This document shows positions 48,040-59,878 of a stretch of DNA of 64,000 nucleotides, piece by piece. Source of the DNA: Welwitschia mirabilis. Lineage: Eukaryota; Gnetophyta; Gnetopsida; Welwitschiales. Position 1 is the first letter of the stretch. Each line of letters starts with the position of its first letter. The notes beneath the pieces are model-generated. The model was not told the origin of the DNA, did no database searches, and worked only from the letters and a program-made list of their open reading frames with translations. Where the stretch lies: contig JBOZIK010000001.1 in the NCBI GenBank assembly GCA_051453625.1, positions 74,559,512 to 74,623,511 on the forward strand. Direction: 5' to 3'. The position numbers and the translations under genes are program-made.

Positions 48040-49085
48040 TGCATAGAGCTAAATAGGTTGAGGCTAAGGTTAAGGCCATAGAATAGGAAGTAAACCATTT
48101 AGTATCACTAGAGATTGAGCATGCAGAGACTTTACATTCCCTACCTCAACATGGATGATCATTGACCATTTAGGCAGTTATTATTCATCTTGAGTATCAC
48201 CTTAGATATTTCATGAGCTAACTAAATCTTTAGGTTGATGAAAAGTTCTCAGATATTTAGCTTTAATAGATTTTAAATGTACACGAGACCTATTATCTAT
48301 TAGATACTAGGAAATTCTACAACACCATGTACATTGAGCAACAACCAGACTCTCGTGGTTACCTTGTTGATATGATTATAGCTTTTATATAAGACCATGA
48401 GATAGCCATACTTTTAAACCAAATTATAGTAGTAATAGATTTAGGTGGTGTTAGGAGTTTACACATTCACTCCATTAGAGGTACAGAGGAGAATCACACA
48501 TATGATATAGCACTTCACATCTCAATAGACTTTATGCTAGACAAGTGAGGCATTCTTATTACTCTATTGATCTACATATATAGAGTTTTTATATTAAAGG
48601 CTAATCCACAACGTCAACCCATGCTTTCATGATAGCCATGCTATTGATGCACATCTATAGATTTTGACGACTTTTAAGCAAGGAGAGCATATTAATTAAT
48701 TAATACTCATATGGAGGAGACTTAGGTTGATAATCAAGGAATGATAGTTGTAGACTTTGGGGTATCTATACCTTCTCTTAGATTTAATGCAATGATTTGG
48801 AATACTAGATCCCATGGGTGAGTAGTTTCTTTTATACATTAAAACTTTAGCTTACTACCTTTAAGACATGAGAATACAGATATCAAGATAGACAGAGAAA
48901 CCTCAGGTACAAAGATCTGCAGTTAGAGTTAGATTTGAGTAGAGCTAAGATCTCCTAGCAGAGACCACTAAGACCATCAAGGGTTTTGTTGATCATGATA
49001 TCCAAACATTAGCTCAAAGGATCTAGATATTAGATCAAAAAACCTAGACATTAGAGCAAAAGATCTAAGCAATTAAGAGAAGAAT
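48040..49085 (+). pseudogene. Second coding relic: plant-transposon-like domain and heptad coiled coil
   Basis: The base composition is less AT-rich than its surroundings, and a broken frame is readable. At about 48300-48350 it reads TRKFYNTM, then a PDSRGYLVDMI stretch, then AILLNQII. This resembles the 'YPxLVRxFYxNL ... xxVxGxxxxLxxxxLxxxLG' pattern of a domain common in plant transposon-derived proteins (as in Pfam PF20167). At 49006-49080 three heptads read TLAQRI, ILDQKT and TLEQKI, each followed by TAG or TAA where Gln fits, then AIKRRI. This gives a coiled coil with the Gln codons turned into stops. It is absent from copy 1. The domain assignment is tentative; the heptad pattern is direct. 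Confidence 0.45.
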
Positions 49086-49661
49086 CTAGTACTCTAATAA
49101 GTAGATAGTTGACATGTGTTAATGCATCATGTCCATATAATAGAGTGTGACAATTGACCTTTTCAAAGGTAATCTGTGTTCAAGGAAATAAGATAATTCA
49201 CTCCATTTCCACATTATTAAACCTTTCTTTCCCTGCTAACTGTGAGCATTATTCATCCTAATCTTCTGCACCTGATCTTACTACATATATATAATTCGTT
49301 GTGCGATATGAAGGGAAGTGATTTTATCATATTTTGTATATTTTCTTTTATAAATTTTTGAACTAAAACTCATAATCCAATATATATCATTATTCTAATT
49401 TTTCAACATGGTGTACTTTATCTTATTTTTAAGTTTATCTTTTTTTTCATACTCTATGATGGGGATTGACTATGTTTACTATAATATTCTCATTTATTTA
49501 ATATACATTTTAATGGAGGGGTTTCAATTATAAGTGCATTTACTAATTATCTATTTGAAAATTTCTATCATGGATTTCTATTTTTGAAGAACAATTTTTG
49601 AGCCTGTCATCCCCAGTATCATCCAGATGATAACTCAGATGACATTATGACCCATGAAATA

Positions 49662-49964
49662 NNNNNNNNNNNNNNNNNNNNNNNNNNNNNNNNNNNNNNN
49701 NNNNNNNNNNNNNNNNNNNNNNNNNNNNNNNNNNNNNNNNNNNNNNNNNNNNNNNNNNNNNNNNNNNNNNNNNNNNNNNNNNNNNNNNNNNNNNNNNNNN
49801 NNNNNNNNNNNNNNNNNNNNNNNNNNNNNNNNNNNNNNNNNNNNNNNNNNNNNNNNNNNNNNNNNNNNNNNNNNNNNNNNNNNNNNNNNNNNNNNNNNNN
49901 NNNNNNNNNNNNNNNNNNNNNNNNNNNNNNNNNNNNNNNNNNNNNNNNNNNNNNNNNNNNNNNN
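49662..49964. other. 303-N gap with duplicated flanks
   Basis: 67 bp before (49595-49661) and after (49966-50032) differ at one base, and both include the same hairpin motif. Likely one locus assembled twice. Reading frames crossing the Ns are meaningless. Confidence 0.85.
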
Positions 49965-50195
49965 GTTTTTGAGCCTGTCATCCCCAGTATCATCCAGATG
50001 ATAACTCATATGACATTATGACCCATGAAATAATTAGATAAAATGTTCAATTTTTTTATTTTTCATAATTTAATCTGTATCTGTGAGATTTTTGAAAAAT
50101 TTTTTAAGATAATTTTTTAATACCTTAGTTATTTTTATTATTAGATAAGTTGGTTCATAATCATGGTTTATCAATTATTGTTATTAAGGATTGAT

Positions 50196-50214
50196 AAGAT
50201 TAAGAGAAGGGCTA
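50196..50214 (+). other. Polypurine tract before the 50215 LTR
   Basis: AAGATTAAGAGAAGGGCTA, equivalent to 9225-9244. Confidence 0.6.
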
Positions 50215-51295
50215 TGTTACACTACTAACTTGCATGTATTTGATAAGTATTTTGAGTAGTTTTATATGACATTAGAGACATTTATACTTAATTTCTACAA
50301 TAATGAAGAGACGCGATGAAATATATAAAAATATGCAATCTTCATAACCTTTTTTAGCATTTTAAGTATTTGATAATATTCTCTCTTTTAAAGCAAACTT
50401 CTTTCAAACATTAAGATTGATGCATTACATGGATACTCATAAAAATCCTATCATCTACCTCATCATCTAGAATTCTATATTAATGACAAAATAATTAAAG
50501 TAAATGAGGGTGCTAACTATGATCAATATAACAAATAACATAAAATTCTTATGACATAGCACCATTCTCTATATCATTTGGATGATGAGTAGGATGATAT
50601 TTATTGTAATGCTCCAACTGAAATTCATCAAACTTTTGCCATTTATCTTTATTTCTCTTATGTGTTTATTACTAGTAAGTCTTTTTATCACTAAGTATTG
50701 ATTTTACCTTTAAATATTACTTGTCTACACTTACAATGAAAATTCTCATGATAGAAGATCAAAGGGTGAAAGATCCATCCATTATAGTTACAAAGAGACA
50801 TCTTTCTTGGTGTTAGGTTGTGCTTCATCCATTGAAGTATGGCTATTTTGTAACATGAATGTTAATTTGAAACTAATTAAAGAACTTTTTTTTTTTATTT
50901 TCCTATGCTTATTGTGTTACTTATTCCTTATAGTTTATGTTACTTCTAATTTTATGATAGCATCTTAAGTGATATAGGTTATAATGGAAACCTTTGTCAA
51001 GGTTGAGCATTGTTAGTTTTAGTACATTATCTTTTTCTTTCTTAGATTAACTTTACACAAGTGTGTTTACATTATGATTTTTTACACTACATTTTGTTTC
51101 TACTACTAGAATATGTAAGTATTTCATCTTGAAATTAATTTTCTTTCTTTTAGCCTTAGCATTCAATAGATTATCACATACAAGCCCACTCCTGTCTATA
51201 TTAGTATGTTATGTTGTGCAAAATTTATATTTATTTGTGAATGATAAGATCTTATTACGAGTATAACATTTTCATAAATACACACTATAATAACA
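50215..51295 (+). mobile_element. LTR of the 1.3-kb family shared by two internal regions
   Basis: Starts TGTTACACTACTAAC after a purine tract and ends ATACACACTATAATAACA. The region homologous to 3700-4250 (promoter-distal half with GTTAGG...TTCATTGA) is recognisable at 50800-51200. Upstream sequence is the 3' part of the family body (copy 2), and downstream sequence is the 5' part (copy 3), so one LTR serves as 3' LTR for one and 5' LTR for the other. No primer-binding site is left after 51295. By comparison with 4338-4480, roughly 130 bp seem deleted. Confidence 0.75.
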
Positions 51296-51969
51296 TTCTA
51301 CAATTTAGATTTTTGGATTTTTTGTTTTTTTCAATTTTTTTTCTTAGGTTTTATTTTTCTACGTTTTATAGCGTAATAGTATGTCATCTCCACTGTTGTC
51401 CCCATAATACATGAAATGATAGTTTCCATTTTTACTTTTTGAAATTTATTCTTCTATTTCTACAATATTTGTTTCCTTTTTTTCTATGGTTATTTTTTTA
51501 GATTTTCCCATGATGGTTTAAATAAATGCTATTAACATCTTTTGAGTGTTAAAAATCTAAAGGAATCTAATAAAAGGATAAAACATTAAAAAGAATAAGA
51601 CTTAATCTTCATTATGTACTTATCTTTCTTATCATCTTAATTATATTATCTTGTTTTGTTCTTTTTATTTACTTTAATGAATAGTAATACAATGACCCTT
51701 TAGAAAATTCTTTCTAAAAGAAAGAAAAACTTGAGAAATTCTAAGAACAATGGTAATAAAATAGTTTGAGAAAGTTTTGCAGAAAGAGAAAAGATAATAC
51801 AAAGTGATGTTGAGAGTAGAATTGGGCCCATTCCTCTTTTTAATCTTCTTTTTTTTTTCCTTCTTCTTTTCAGACTTCATATAGAAATGACAATAAAAAT
51901 TTTCAACATTTCAGAAATTTAACCTCATTTAATAAAATATTCTATAATATTTTTAGTCAATCCTAATAA
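51296..51969 (+). mobile_element. Leader of copy 3
   Basis: Aligns with 4480-5390, including a GTCATCTCC...GTCCCC motif (51382-51420) and the segment before the ORF (CTTCATATAGAAATGA against CCTCATATAGATGTGA). The minus-strand frame 51674-51880 is chance. Confidence 0.6.
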
Positions 51970-53800
51970 TCTCCCATGAATTATTATGAAAATGATCCAT
52001 CGCCTATAAACTACTATAAGAGAGAAAATGATTTAACGAAAGAAATGATTGATGAAATGAAGGAGAGTAAAAAAGATAATAGTAAAAACCTAAAAAACCT
52101 ATTTGATGTTATTCAACAAACACTATTACAAAATCAAGGTTTTTTTATAACACAACATTCTAAAACTCTTAACACAACATTCTAAAACTCTTCCTCTATA
52201 TTCTACCTTAAGGAAAATTAGGATAACTTAGACATAAATGATAATAATTCTTACTTTTAAATAGAGAATAAAATTTTTGATCAAGCTTCAACATCCTACT
52301 CATTAGGAGATGAGCAAATGAGAGATAATAATAACTAAACTAAATCGTTTAATAAGAAGAATAAGGATGACCATCCATTAGATGATGATACTGAGGTATT
52401 AGATTATAACCTTATCATTCATTTACTATTAGATAATCTAGATGATGAACCCATTCATAATGAATTTGAAAACATTTTAATCTATAATGAAATTGATGCT
52501 CGCATTTCTCATAATGATTTTTTCAATGAATTAAACAAATTAGAGAATGAGAGTTATACTCCACAAGAGAAGGAAGATATAGTCATAAATAATAATGGAT
52601 AAAGTAAAGAAATAACCTAATGAAATAATGATAAAGAAAACAATAAGGAAAATGACCACAATGAAGGATTTATAGAGATTCATTCAAACCTCATAAAGGA
52701 TAGACTTGTTCATTATACTATAATAATCCAATCTGAAAATACTAATCATGCTTCTACATCTTTTTTATCTATGGTTTCATGTCAAACTTCAATTACTTCT
52801 CTTTATACTTTCATATTACCTTGTGATCTTAAAAATGATAACCTTTCTCTATCTTTTCCTTTTGAACCTTCATGTAATTTTGAAAGCCACAATCCCTTTG
52901 TTGAGTTTCATATAAACCATAAATTTGAATAGTTTATTTCTATCTCTTAGTCTTTTTCTTTTAAAAATCTATGTAATATTTAAAGTAAAATCCTTACCTT
53001 TTATACCAAGTTCACTTTATCTAGTGATTTTAATGATTAATATTTTCAAAAATATAACTTAAGATATCTTAGAATTTTAAATTAGAGTAAACATTATATT
53101 CTTGATGATAATCCATGCTTAGAGTTCAATCTTTAGGAGCTTCTCAATCTTATTAAACACTCTTAAAGCCCTTAAAAATTTCTTGGATCCATTCTTTGAG
53201 TTATGTCTTGAATGAGTTATATATAATACTAATAATTTATAATGTTTTAATAAGAGATTATTTGTCAATGAATTTTATCACTTTTTTATCTCTTATTTGG
53301 ACTCTAGAATCTATGTTATCAGAGTTTTATCATTTTACTTTTTTTTCTTCTAATTGCTTTTATTTCAAAATTATTGTATATCTTTTACATTTTATCAGTT
53401 GATTTCTATTTGGTATAATACCCAATTTCACCTTTTACACAACAAGTTAAACCTCTAAATGATTAGATTCTTATTTTTTAAAATAGTACATCTTAAATGG
53501 CTCAGTTGAAATTTCCAACTTGAAAACTTAAAAAATTTAGAAGTTAACAAATCGAGGGTTAAAAATCATTTATATATCTATTAATCAAATCTTGAACATG
53601 ATAGAATCAGTTATCTAGAATTTTATTCTACCATTATCTAAATACTTCCTTAGCTGATTCTTTTAGTGAATGTCATGCTATTACTTAATATTTTTTGCTT
53701 GACTAATGTTTTACTTTTTGAAGTTATCATAACTAGTAAATCTTTTACTTGGGCGTTCTAAAGTAATAAGATTAGATTCACTTAATCTTAATACATTCAT
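51970..53800 (+). pseudogene. Uncharacterised acidic ORF of the LTR element, copy 3
   Basis: Partner of 5390-7090. An open start at 51976 reads MNYYENDPSPINYYKREND, then EMIDEMKES, then a KNLKNLF helix. After a frame slip, 52200-52720 reads in one frame with a few stops: STSYSLGDE, DDEPIHNEFENILIYNE, NDFFNELNKLENES, KEDIVINNN, NNDKENNKEND, IHSNLIKDRLV. It continues with LKNDNLSLSF (52830) and the C-terminal part to 53800. The same blocks occur in copy 1 in the same order. Acidic and Asn-rich, with no recognised catalytic motif. I cannot assign a function. Confidence 0.55.
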
Positions 53801-54015
53801 ATATCTATGAACCTCATTTAGAAGGAAGATGCCTTGGTTTTTTGTTTTCTCTAAATGGTATGAGTCTTTAATTGTTTGGGTGTTCTTTCTTATTTCTCAT
53901 TTCATTACTTCACCCTTATTCTTAAGAGTAATTTATCATGTGGAATTTACTTTTTTTCTTTTTCCCATTAAAAAAATAAAAAAAACCGCAAAATAAATAA
54001 TCTTTGTATCTAAGC
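53801..54015 (+). mobile_element. Truncated 3' part of copy 3
   Basis: Matches 46020-46200 (TATCTATGAACCTCATTT..., then the A-rich stretch), then homology stops near 54015. The rest of the element is missing. Confidence 0.5.
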
Positions 54016-54195
54016 TTAACACATGGCCACCAAGATGTTCTACTATGTATTGTCCTCATTTTCACACTTAGAAACTTCATGTACCTATAATACCAAACTT
54101 TGAAATCTAGATTTCTATAGTCAAAAAGCTCAAACTCACTTTAATACAAAATGTAGCTTCCACTCTTTTAAGAATGAAAGATGTTACTTTTAAAG

Positions 54196-55119
54196 ATGCA
54201 ACACCCAACTTTTTATAACTAAAAAAACGTTACTTCACTTAATATATCTTCTTTTTCATGAAGCAATGAATGTTTCTTATTTAAAGTGTAACTTACAATA
54301 ATAGTAACTAATTCATAATAAATAAGATTATGTAATTATTCTTATAATCATAATAATTAAAATTTCAACATTCATCAAAATCTACAAATTTCATTTCAAG
54401 ATAAATTCAAAAGAAATTTTTACAAGAGATGCATAGTCAAACTTCATATTTTATTTCAATAATGTCTTAAGCAAGATGTACATAGTCCAAAATTTAATGT
54501 ATTTTCAAAATAATTATAATACAAAGGAATTAATTATTTTCAAAAGGTATACAAGTATCACTTCCCAATAATTTCTCAACATAAACTGAAAGTGATATGT
54601 CCTCTTTTCTTTATCCTTCTTGATAATCAAGCTCTAATTTTATCATCTATTTATTACAAGAATTATGAAGTGAGAACCATGAAAATTTCATAGTGCTCCC
54701 AGTATGATCACAATGCAAGTGAAGATAAGATAAAGGTTTTTCAAGTGTTAAGATATGAAGGAAAAAAGTGAGAACTTCACGAAACACATTATATCATAAG
54801 AATAATAACCTTACGATTATGAAATGAGAATAATTTCTCATTTATCAATCACTTCACTACTCCATTTAATGACATGTAAAGTCCATTACCTCATTTGGTG
54901 ATCTACGATAATATAATATTCCCACTTCCTCATTGGGTGATCTATGGGATTCTCTGTTCACTACCTTGTTCAATGATCTGTGAAGTTCACATAGCCAAAC
55001 ACTTAAAAAGATAAAGGTGAAAGTAAAAAAATTAAGATATAAAAGTGAACTCTTAAATATTCTAAAACCTTTTCATTATTGAGAAAAGTATAAAAAAATA
55101 AAACATCTTCCTTTAATTA
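54196..55119 (-). mobile_element. Partial LTR, TGTAACATCC family, copy 1
   Basis: Starts TGCAACACCC on plus. 54655-54725 (ATTATGAAGTGAGAACC...AGTATGATC) aligns with 60335-60380 of the complete copy. It carries a tandem cluster (next entry) and runs into the 100-N gap at 55120. No primer-binding site adjoins its left end. Confidence 0.5.
54855..54985 (+). repeat. ~30-39 bp tandem motif inside an LTR
   Basis: Four degenerate copies of CCTCATTTGGTGATCTATG-like sequence, near 54859, 54889, 54928 and 54964. Similar short repeats occur in the LTRs of some plant Ty3/gypsy elements, so they may be LTR enhancer-type repeats. Confidence 0.6.
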
Positions 55120-55219
55120 NNNNNNNNNNNNNNNNNNNNNNNNNNNNNNNNNNNNNNNNNNNNNNNNNNNNNNNNNNNNNNNNNNNNNNNNNNNNNNNNN
55201 NNNNNNNNNNNNNNNNNNN

Positions 55220-55402
55220 AAAAATTGAACATATTTATCATAATATTTTTTAATCCTTATGATATTATTTTTAAAAATTTCTTTAACTCTAAGAATGAAG
55301 AGCCCTTTAAATTCCATAGATTCTTTGAAGAACTTAAATTTGGCTTCTTAATCAACTTATAATAGTTTAACTACCATTATGCCTAGCTAAATTGCAACCT
55401 AA
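55220..55402 (-). mobile_element. Start of the body of the 55420-57574 element
   Basis: Lies inside the element next to its primer-binding site, on the minus strand. A short minus-strand frame (to 55317) starts MEFKGLFILRVKEIF but does not resemble gag and enters the gap. Not called as a gene. Confidence 0.4.
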
Positions 55403-55414
55403 GCTCTAATACCA
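55403..55414 (-). other. Initiator Met-tRNA primer-binding site
   Basis: Minus strand TGGTATTAGAGC followed by TTAGGTT, one transition from TGGTATCAGAGC followed by CTAGGTT, which is common in plant LTR elements. It fixes 55420-57574 as a 5' LTR on the minus strand. Confidence 0.85.
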
Positions 55415-56044
55415 AAATTTCATGTCCACTTTTAAGAATCTCATGTTATACGCCATCTTAAACTTAACTAGTTATGCTATAGCTTTACTTAAGAATAAAT
55501 TATAATGAATAAAAGATAACTATATTTACAACTATTAGCTATAGAAACTAAACTAGTTATGATTTGATATAGTGATAAGCTAACTTCCAAGACATAAGTA
55601 CATGTATGTAATTCTCAAAAATAACTTTTGTATTAATAGAAAAGATCATATACATTGCTTGAAAATTCTAAGAAAATATCAAATTTTTATCTATGCTTAG
55701 ATAATAACACAACTAGAGCATGAAAAATGTCTATATCATATCAAGCTATCTGATAGTATAGAATAATGTGAACATTTGATAAGAAAATAGATTAATTAGC
55801 AATAAAAATGTGGAAGTCTTTAGGACACACATGATCTTATGAAAAAATATGAAAACATGTAGATAATACCTAGTTTATATTGCGATCATAGATCTTTTCA
55901 GCATCATCCTTTACAACTTCTTGCACATGCAAGTAGGGCATGAAAATTATAACCATCACGATTCTCAATATGGTTCATAGTAAGGAAAAGATAGGTATAG
56001 GATTTCCAAGTACAAGGTAAGGAATTATAAGAATACCTATGATG

Positions 56045-56230
56045 TGCTACCAAAATAATCTAAGATGCATTACTAAAATAATCCATGATGAATTGCTAAA
56101 ATAATCCAAGATGTATTACTCAACTAATACAAGATGTGATCAAGAATAGTTAAAGAATGCAAAGCCAAAATAATACTAGATGTATAGCTAAAAAATAATC
56201 TAAGAATGCATACTCAAAATGGTCTAATAT
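56045..56230 (+). repeat. ~25-bp tandem repeat inside the LTR
   Basis: Units of AAAATAATCCAAGATGTATT plus about five bases, at least three near-identical (56053, 56078, 56103) and then degenerate. Missing from the copy at 59879-61654. Confidence 0.75.
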
Positions 56231-56439
56231 ATGGCCAAGTCCTTATTTTTCATATTTTCTTTACTATTATTTCACAAGAATTTCAAGTAATTTAATTGCA
56301 TACAACCAAAAGGAATTAAATGATAAATAGGGTTACATTTTTCCCTTTTCTTTCTCGAGATGTCTTATCAAGGGCAAATTACAAGACTTAATCAAAAACA
56401 ATATAAACAAAAGGGAAATGCAAGGAAAGATTTGGAACT

Positions 56440-56780
56440 ATACAAGAAATAGAAAATATCCAACAAGCATACAAGATGCAAAATTTATCTAGAATCATTA
56501 AAAGATGCAAGAATAAGATCATACAAAGATGCAAGTATTAATTAAGGCTATACAAAGATATAATATAATGGACCATACAAGAAATAAATAGAATACGCTA
56601 GGGTTATACAAGAAATAAAATAAATTTTAGAACCATCCAAGATTCAAGAATAGCATAGGACCATACAAGAAATAAATAATGTATGCTAGAATAATATAAG
56701 AAATAAAATGAAGCCTAGAATCATAAAAGACTCAGGAATAACATAGGCCATATAAGAAATAAAAAAAATATACTAAAATC
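56440..56780 (+). repeat. ~88-bp tandem repeat inside the LTR
   Basis: Blocks starting GACCATACAAGAAATAAAT at 56571 and 56659, and a partial one at about 56747, give an 88-bp period. Within each there are about 28-bp subunits ending ATACAAGA or CATAAAAGA. The sister LTR has a single equivalent at about 60900-60960. Confidence 0.75.
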
Positions 56781-57574
56781 ATAGCCAAATTAGATGAAGT
56801 CTTTATGAACTTGAATAATTCAAGACTTTAAAGATTATAAGATTTCAATTCTTTCTAAGCTCCAACTTTTGAAATTACCAAGATCCAATAGTAGAGGATT
56901 TTTCAGAAATATGCAAATAAGAGGAGAAGAAAGTCCTATTTAAAGTAAAAGGATATAGTTATATAAAGAAACACAAGGATATGAAAAGACACTATAATGA
57001 AAAAAAATATGGTAAGGATTTCATAACTCCTAATCATTACCTTTTCTAGCCACTAGATGCATTAACGTTTTATTATAACAGTAAATAATAAATGTTCAAC
57101 ATTCCATTACTTGCACTTATTATGATAAGAAATTAAGATAAGCTACTTATTAAGTAATTCAAATAGTTACATAAAAATATTTTACATAATGAATAAATGT
57201 TAAATAAAATAAAATGCAACATCATAATTATGGGTGTTACTTAGCATACAATACTAAAATAAAATATTAAAATAAATCAACATAATGTATCCTAATAATT
57301 ATAGATACTAAAAGAAAAGTTTTTAGAAAAAAGAGAAAATTAAATTGTCAATTATGTTTATTACAAAAAAAGAAATACTTTAAAAATAATTATAGCACAA
57401 AAAATTTTCACAAAGTAATTACATCTCAAATAATAAAATAATAAATAAAGAATAATTAAAGAATATAGCAATTAAATTATCTTAGTGTGTCCTACTAACA
57501 AAGAATTATGTTTATTTAGTTTTATTTAACTATTTAAACTAAATCTTTAAACCTTCAAAAATTTGAATGTTACA

Positions 57575-57967
57575 TCATTTATGTATCTTATATTTAAATT
57601 TAAAGATTCAAATCATTACAATCAAATAGTCATTTTAATTTATAGTTTTTATTTTGCATTGATTACATCTCCTATTTTCTAGTTTCATTATGTATTGCAT
57701 CTTTTATTTTTAGCTTAATTTTAATTACATTACAACATGCATCATTTGTTCCTCATTATTTTTCCACTTCATTTTTTACGCCCTTCTAACTTTAAGAATA
57801 AAGTCTAGTTTTTCTTATAAGAAGTGATATTTTCACTTAAGTACTTGTGTTTCATGCTTTATTTTCTTAATTATGTGTAAATTTAGGTTCTTAATTATAA
57901 TTAATTTTTATTATGTTATCTAATATTTCATTAACCCTTTTGAATAAGGTATTATCAAAAGATTGGT
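57575..57967. other. Unclassified spacer between two LTRs
   Basis: AT-rich, with no coding or repeat signal recognised. Confidence 0.4.
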
Positions 57968-59138
57968 TGAAGTGACATTTAAATCAAGGAATGTAGGCCT
58001 TGTTAGCATGTGTATTTGATCATTATGATGCTTTTATGTATTTATTATGCTTATGGATATGGAAATTAAATTTTAATAATAATTTTTCTTACAACTATTA
58101 TATTTACATTATTTAGAGTAATGTGGTAGAAGATATAGGTGTATTAAGAATTATTAGTAATACTAGTTACTATTCATAGAATGTGTCCATACTTATGTTT
58201 CTAAGGTTTGTTGATGCAACTAATTCATTCTAGAAATTTCCAAAAGCAGATGATGAACAAAGAATATTTTATAAAAAACCCCTTAAAATTGGCTTCATGA
58301 CTAAAATATAACCTTATACACTTTCAGCATTATAAAGAGCCTCATTAGGCAATATAAATGTTAATTAGAACCCTAATTTGGGAATTAAAATACCCTATCT
58401 TACTTCAATTGAAGTAATATGAAATTCCTCATATTATATAAGAGATTATTAGATCTTTAATCACATGTTATTTCTAATTCTCCCATAAGGAATGAACTAG
58501 CTTTCAAGCTAGCATGATGCTTCATGGATTAGCATGAATACTTATTATGCTTAGGATTAGCTAAGGCATGTTATTAGTTTAAGATCTAATGGCAATTCAT
58601 CTTTCTAGTTCAGCTTGCATAATGTAAATCTTTATTTAATGGATGTTCAAAGATCCTACTTTTCACGCTTATAATATTCTTGCTATGAAGGGTATATGGC
58701 TTGAATACATTATTCCAATTTCTCTAGTGGATGAGATTATCTTACATTACTTGAGATAAAATAACATAAGCCTTATGTCTATAGTAAACTAGATTATACC
58801 ATTGCAATTAAGATAGAGTAGAAACTACATAAATTTAAGTATAAAACTTATGATTTTCTTAAAGTCATTATTCTAGTATTGATGCTATGTTTTGTTCTTA
58901 GTTCTCTTATATATTTTTAGTCTTTTAAACTCATTATTATTGTTTTTGCTTTAGCGATAATTCATGGCATCTATCACTATGAAAGAATGATATTAGAACT
59001 ATACTACAAATGGAATTCTTAATGTTATTAGTAAAAGTTGGGTTTGGTCATATAATTTTTGTATCCTTAGGAAGATCTTAGTGTTTATCATACATTAATA
59101 ATAGGTACAAGCATAGATAGATTTTATCACAAATAGTA
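57968..59138 (+). mobile_element. 5' LTR of the plus-strand Athila element
   Basis: Inverted partner of 12607-13874. Starts TGAAGTGACATTTAAATC and ends ATCACAAATAGTA, followed at once by an Athila primer-binding site. The TATA box has become TTAAAATA (58385-58392). No coding content. Confidence 0.75.
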
Positions 59139-59159
59139 TTTTGATATTGTTATTGGGAA
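59139..59159 (+). other. Athila primer-binding site, decayed by transitions only
   Basis: TTTTGATATTGTTATTGGGA plus A against TTTTGGCGCCGTTGCCGGGA plus A: eight differences in 21 positions, every one G to A or C to T. Confidence 0.8.
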
Positions 59160-59878
59160 TAATAACATAGTAGCTATAGTGGAATACATACAAAATTTAC
59201 ATTTTCATATCATGTTTTAGTTCTTTTATTTTATTTTATTTTTCTTCTTTCATTTTCTTTTATATTGGTACCTTTTAAGTATTTTTTTCTTTTCTTTTTA
59301 TTTTTGTTTTTCATCACTAATGGATCCTCTTTCTTTTCCTTTTTTTATGTTCTTTTTCATTCTTTCCTTTTTTCTTTTTTTTTCTTTTCTTGTTCTTTTT
59401 TTTATTTCTTTTCTTGTAAAGATTATCTAGAATATAACATCAAAGATTTTTGCAAGGGCTAATATTTTATATGTTTGAAGAAAAGACATCAAAAATAATT
59501 TTAAAAATTATTTCTTTTATTCATATTCTCTTTCGATCATATATTCTCTTATCTCTTTCTTTATTTGTCTCAAGTGATTTTCTTATAAGTACTTGAGGAG
59601 AAATTTTGAATAAGGTCACCATTAGAAAAATCTTAAAGTAGTGCTTTAGTAGTTATATTTTTTATTTACGTATTTTTCTCCTATTGCATTTCATTGCATT
59701 AAAGTTTTTCATTTATGCATTAGCCCTTTTTAAAATGTACATTTAGTCTTTTCCTCTCAAACAACCATAATAACCTATTATTTGAAACTGTCAGTCATTT
59801 TAAGAGCTATATTTTCTTCTTTTAATAAACCATTTTACCTTAGTTCACTAGCATTTGCATCTTCCCTCAATAATCTTG
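59160..59878 (+). mobile_element. Leader of the plus-strand Athila element
   Basis: Aligns with the leader at 12181-12584 (minus). Contains a strong pyrimidine-rich tract (59221-59420). The frame at 59265-59462 is a product of that tract. Interrupted at 59879 by an inserted LTR. Confidence 0.65.

Larger units (their letters stand above)
45748..50214 (+). mobile_element. Internal region of the 1.3-kb LTR family, copy 2
   Basis: Starts inside the ORF C-terminus after the 873-N gap and runs to the purine tract (50196-50214) before the LTR at 50215. 45748-46800 matches 7030-8045 and 53590-53960. It carries about 3 kb that copy 1 lacks, including the coding relic at 48040-49085 and hairpin motifs at 47208-47233, 47265-47310 and 49603-49650. 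Pyrimidine-rich 46740-47110 gives the false frame 46867-47115. The 303-N gap at 49662 has duplicated flanks. Confidence 0.75.
55420..57574 (-). mobile_element. 5' LTR, TGTAACATCC family, copy 2 (expanded)
   Basis: The right end ...GAATGTTACA matches the family terminus, and the left end abuts the primer-binding site. It aligns with 59879-61654: 56280-56345 with 60478-60545, 56770-56960 with 60955-61110, and 57030-57110 with 61275-61345. It is about 380 bp longer because of two tandem-repeat blocks. The TATA region is decayed (CTATTTAAAG at about 56936-56945). Confidence 0.8.

Noticed and set aside
59265-59462. F/S-rich frame, possible secreted or membrane peptide
   Set aside because: Generated by a pyrimidine-rich tract in the Athila leader; the same kind of false frame occurs at 46867-47115.
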